Shown here in pieces: positions 61,792 to 64,000 of a stretch of DNA of 64,000 nt (positions within the stretch are counted from its first letter, which is position 1; each line of letters starts with the position of its first letter). The position numbers were made by a program, and so were the translations under genes. The notes below the pieces were generated by a model, which searched no databases, had not been told where the DNA came from, and worked only from the letters and a program-made list of their open reading frames with translations. Source of the DNA: Actinomycetes bacterium (GTDB lineage Bacteria > Actinomycetota > Acidimicrobiia > Acidimicrobiales > Bog-793). The stretch lies in assembly GCA_021798985.1 (NCBI GenBank), contig JAJZBI010000007.1, forward strand, positions 62,001 to 126,000, in the 5' to 3' direction.

Positions 61792-61821
61792 GTCTCCGCC
61801 TCTCAGGTCCGAGCCGCTCGC

Positions 61822-62580
61822 TCAGTGGGTGTGGTCGTCGCCGTGTCCGTCGTCTCCGCCGGCGTGGCGGGTGGTCGCGCCGAGCCATTCTGGTGAGAGC
61901 AGCTCGCCCCGGCGAGGATGGCTCTGGCGCACTCCGGTGGTGATGATGCACCGGCCGCGCTCGGCGACGACCACCGAGTCCGGCGGCACGTCGTCGACGA
62001 CGAGCGCATGGGGACCAATCCGGCAGCCCGCGCCGACGTGCACGGCTCCCAGCACGGATGCACCGACGCCGATCGTCACCTTGTCGCCGATGATCGGGTG
62101 CCGGCGCTCGCCCTTGGCGTCCGCCCACCAACCGTGGCCGCCGAGGGTGACCCCGTGGTAGAGCATCACGTCGTCGCCGATCACCGCCGTCTCGCCGATG
62201 ACGACGCCGGCGCCGTGGTCGATAAAGACGCGCCGTCCGAGCTGGGCGCCGGGGTGGATCTCGATGCCCGTGACGGCGCGGGCCAGCTGGGAGACCAGCC
62301 GCGCCGGGAAGCGTGCGCCGGCCTGCCACCAGCGATGGGCGAGGCGGTGTGCCCACACCGCCCAGAGGCCCTGGTAGAGGAGGGCTTGCAGCGCAGTCGC
62401 CGGAGTGAGCGCCGGATCCTTGTCGTAGGCGGTGGCGAGGTCCTCGCCGAGGCGCCCGCGCGACGACAGCGCCGCCAGCGCCCGTCGCTGCCACGTGCCC
62501 GTGCCAGGGCGACGGGCGTCCTTTGAGGTGTCGGGTTCGCCGACTTCGCCTCGGGGTTGCGCCACGTGCCGAGCTGCCAT
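61822..62580 (-). CDS. cysE: Serine O-acetyltransferase
   Basis: 252 residues from ATG 62580 (GTG 62583 is in frame and directly before it), with GAGGCGG upstream. It activates serine with acetyl-CoA for cysteine synthesis. The left-handed beta-helix signature is strong: GIEIHPGAQLGRRVFIDHGA, GVVIGETAVIGDDVMLYHGV, LGGHGWWADAKGERRHPIIG and VTIGVGASVLGAVHVGAGCR. Catalytic histidine and aspartate lie in DHGAGVVIG and YHGVTLGG. The C-terminus is unusual: RHAGGDDGHGDDHTH, a histidine/aspartate-rich tail without the usual Ile end that binds CysK. It is upstream of cysK by 30 bases. Confidence 0.93.
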   Translation of the reverse strand: MAARHVAQPRGEVGEPDTSKDARRPGTGTWQRRALAALSSRGRLGEDLATAYDKDPALTPATALQALLYQGLWAVWAHRLAHRWWQAGARFPARLVSQLARAVTGIEIHPGAQLGRRVFIDHGAGVVIGETAVIGDDVMLYHGVTLGGHGWWADAKGERRHPIIGDKVTIGVGASVLGAVHVGAGCRIGPHALVVDDVPPDSVVVAERGRCIITTGVRQSHPRRGELLSPEWLGATTRHAGGDDGHGDDHTH

Positions 62581-62684
62581 CACCGCCGCCTCGCCTCGAG
62601 GTCCACCGCGGCGAGCCGGGCCGCGTCGTTGCCGACCCTACCAAGCAGCTCGCCGGCGCCGAGCCGGGCGCGGTTGGCGAACGA

Positions 62685-63089
62685 TCAGGCGGCGGGGTGC
62701 TCGGCCACGAGCTGGTCCAAAGCGGCGCCGATCAGCTGACTCGCCTCTTCGGCGACGGGGCCGAGGGCCGCGTTGCCCGTGAGGGTCGCCATCAGCGACG
62801 GGTCCAGGGCATCGACGATCACGCCGGCGCCCGCGCTTCGGACCACGACGTTGCAGGGCAACAGCGCGCCGATCTCGCGCTCCGCATCAAGCGCGCGGTG
62901 CGCGAGGCGGGGATTGCACGCGCCGATGATGAGGTAGGGCTCCATCTGCGCACCGATCTTGTCGGCGAGCGTTGCCTGCACATCGATCTCGGTGAGCGCG
63001 CCGAATCCCTGGGCTTTGAGGGCATCCTTCACCAGCGGGACGGCCTCCTCGAAGGAGAGCGGCAACGTGATCGACCTCGTGTAGCTCAT
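62685..63089 (-). CDS. DUF302 domain protein
   Basis: 134 residues; ATG 63089 follows GAGGAGC. Typical DUF302 segments are SYTRSITLPLSFEEAVPLVK, DALKAQGFGALTEIDVQATL, YLIIGACNPRLAHRALDAER and LLPCNVVVRSAGAGVIVDAL. The cysteines in GACNP and LPCNV are conserved in the family. DUF302 proteins are often next to copper or sulfur genes and CsoR-like regulators. It is divergent from the MMPL transporter; the shared region holds two CsoR-type palindromes. Function unknown. Confidence 0.88.
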   Translation of the reverse strand: MSYTRSITLPLSFEEAVPLVKDALKAQGFGALTEIDVQATLADKIGAQMEPYLIIGACNPRLAHRALDAEREIGALLPCNVVVRSAGAGVIVDALDPSLMATLTGNAALGPVAEEASQLIGAALDQLVAEHPAA

Positions 63090-63193
63090 GGCTGCTCCTC
63101 AAGAAGGCGACACGTGACGGGGCGTGCCGAGCGTCGATGCGGCCGTCGCGCCTCGGAGTAAGACTGAGGCAGGTCGACCACCTCATCGACATT

Positions 63194-63205
63194 ACCCCCT
63201 GGGGT
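63194..63205. promoter_or_regulatory. CsoR-type operator-like palindrome, DUF302 side
   Basis: ACCCC-CT-GGGGT is a perfect inverted repeat (63194-63205) in the context ATTACCCCCTGGGGTGTC. G/C-tract palindromes flanked by TA are the hallmark of CsoR/RcnR-family binding sites. It lies 105 bases before the DUF302 start. Confidence 0.6.
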
Positions 63206-63302
63206 GTCTCTCCCCTCGCGCGATCGTCTCGCTTGGCCGCGGTGCTCGGGCGCTGGCCAAGGCGGCTCGCCCGGTTCCTGGACGCAGCGACTTGCATAGC
63301 CA

Positions 63303-63320
63303 TATACGGTGGGGGGTATA
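63303..63320 (+). promoter_or_regulatory. CsoR-type operator-like site in the MMPL promoter
   Basis: TATACGGTGGGGGGTATA (63303-63320) has the TA-G-tract-TA shape of CsoR/RcnR operators; its complement reads TATACCCCCCACCGTATA. It lies between TTGCAT (63292-63297) and TATAGT (63317-63322), a promoter with a long 19-base spacer, so binding there would block polymerase. Confidence 0.6.
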
Positions 63321-63538
63321 GTTTCTGCGACCCGGAGGTCGCCCCCGTTTCGCTCTCGCTGGTCTCGCGCGCCCCTGCGCGAACCGGCGCGGGGAGGTGG
63401 GTGGCGGGGCTCTTGGCACAAAGGTGAGCAAGGGGGCGGCGACGCGCGTGGCGCGGCGCGCCACTTTGGCCGCCGGCACCGAGTTGAACGGTCGCGCCCG
63501 CTCGCGGGCAGGCCATGCATGGATCAAGAAAGGACACC

Positions 63539-64000
63539 GTGCTAACCCAACCGCCGCCCGTGCTCGAGCGCATCGAGCCGTCCGACGATCACCCGCGCGG
63601 AGCGTTCGCGCGACTCGGCGCATGGAGCGCCTCGCACCTGCGGGCCGTCGTGCTCGCCTGGCTCGTCATCGTGGGGGTGTTCGGCGTCTTCGCACCAAAG
63701 GTCGAGTCCGTCCTCGCCGGCGCCGGCTGGCAGGACTCGAGCAGCCAGTCGGTCCAGGCACGCCAGGTGATCCGCCAGCACTTCTCGGGCTTGGGCTCGA
63801 GCGCCCTCGAGGTGGTCGTCGTCGATCACGCGCGCCCGATCGCAACCGACCCGGCTGCCGCGCAGGCCATCGCCAAGGTCACCGCACTGCTGCGAGCCAA
63901 CCCTGACGTCTCGACCGTGGTCCCGCCGCGTCCTGGTACCTCGATCTCCCGTGACGGCCGGACCGCGGTGGTAATGGCGGGTGCCGCGGCCGGGACCAAT
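63539..64000 (+). CDS. MMPL-family transporter, N-terminal part (cut by right edge)
   Basis: The frame is open from GTG 63539 to the end of the window (154 codons, no stop). AGGA precedes the GTG; ATG 63515 is in the same frame and also possible. Residues 28-52 form a first membrane helix (SHLRAVVLAWLVIVGVFGVF), followed by the large extracellular loop typical of MMPL/RND proteins: WQDSSSQSVQARQVIRQHFS, ALEVVVVDHARPIA and IAKVTALLRANPDVSTVVPP. MMPL proteins move lipids or small molecules across the membrane with the proton gradient. Substrate unknown; the CsoR-type promoter hints at metal or sulfide response. Confidence 0.85.
   Translation, partial: MLTQPPPVLERIEPSDDHPRGAFARLGAWSASHLRAVVLAWLVIVGVFGVFAPKVESVLAGAGWQDSSSQSVQARQVIRQHFSGLGSSALEVVVVDHARPIATDPAAAQAIAKVTALLRANPDVSTVVPPRPGTSISRDGRTAVVMAGAAAGTN

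Larger units (their letters stand above)
63090..63538. other. Divergent regulatory region of DUF302 and MMPL genes
   Basis: 449 bases without a convincing gene. It holds the two palindromes at 63194 and 63303 and probable promoters for both flanking genes. Open frames across it are low-complexity. Confidence 0.55.

Noticed and set aside
63519-63545. Eight-codon leader peptide (ATG 63519 to TAA) overlapping the MMPL start
   Set aside because: It has no own ribosome site or attenuator structure; chance occurrence is more likely.

Overview
The window is very GC-rich, densely coding DNA from what looks like an actinomycete. The grounds are GTG and TTG starts beside GC-rich ribosome sites, an LLM-class (coenzyme F420-type) oxidoreductase, a cyclase-ATPase-TPR signalling protein, a SufR-like Fe-S regulator and Tat-exported proteins. 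A sulfur- and metal-handling member of Acidimicrobiia or a relative would fit, but the class is inference. I see no rRNA, tRNA, CRISPR array, insertion sequence or prophage. Nearly all of the window can be assigned to about 47 protein genes, two of them cut by the window edges.

Layout. 1-5.1 kb: an edge-truncated conserved hypothetical, a GH15 glucoamylase/trehalase-type hydrolase, a metallo-beta-lactamase (MBL) hydrolase and a ROK sugar kinase. 5.4-13 kb: an LLM oxidoreductase, then three genes that could form one cyclic-nucleotide circuit: an MFS transporter fused to a cyclic-nucleotide-binding domain, an MBL hydrolase of the phosphodiesterase type, and a 1226-residue cyclase/AAA/TPR protein. 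13.3-18.9 kb: an 1886-residue exported protein with ten tandem SPSAF repeats and a gingipain-like (C25) His/Cys domain. 19-24 kb: a hemerythrin protein, a remnant of an RsbW-like kinase, a CLC channel with CBS domains and a divergent MarR-DUF488 fusion. 24-32 kb: two Tat-exported arylsulfotransferase-like proteins of equal length flanking an orphan solute-binding lipoprotein, then a nuclease-fold membrane protein and an exported esterase. 32-37 kb: an OafA-type acyltransferase and a GH94 phosphorylase.

37.3-43.8 kb is a redox/Fe-S accessory block: a SufR/ArsR-like regulator, a hemerythrin protein with two DUF2249 domains, a one-cluster ferredoxin, a heme-copper/NnrS-like membrane protein, a lone DUF2249 protein, a DUF59 Fe-S assembly factor, an NHL-repeat protein and an HMA-like protein. 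Three promoters in it carry related TCTA(G/C)-N6 sites. 43.9-49.6 kb: a PLP decarboxylase, a diguanylate cyclase, a methyltransferase and a flavin monooxygenase translationally coupled to a small conserved protein. 49.6-55.5 kb is a sulfur module: a persulfide-dioxygenase-rhodanese protein, a 4x[4Fe-4S]-NrfD fusion and a molybdopterin oxidoreductase without Tat signal, resembling a cytoplasmic sulfite-oxidising complex. 55.7-64 kb: a second CLC channel, a DUF4177 protein, a DUF2156 membrane protein, a sensor-like stub, a third hemerythrin, a cysE-cysK operon, and a DUF302 gene divergent from an MMPL transporter across two CsoR-type operator-like palindromes.

How they work together (inference). 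Persulfide sulfur could be oxidised to sulfite and then sulfate by the 49.6-55.5 kb module while CysE/CysK build cysteine. The 37-44 kb block could sense and buffer NO, oxygen or Fe-S stress. GH15, ROK kinase and GH94 form a glucan-to-glucose-phosphate set, although they are not in one operon.
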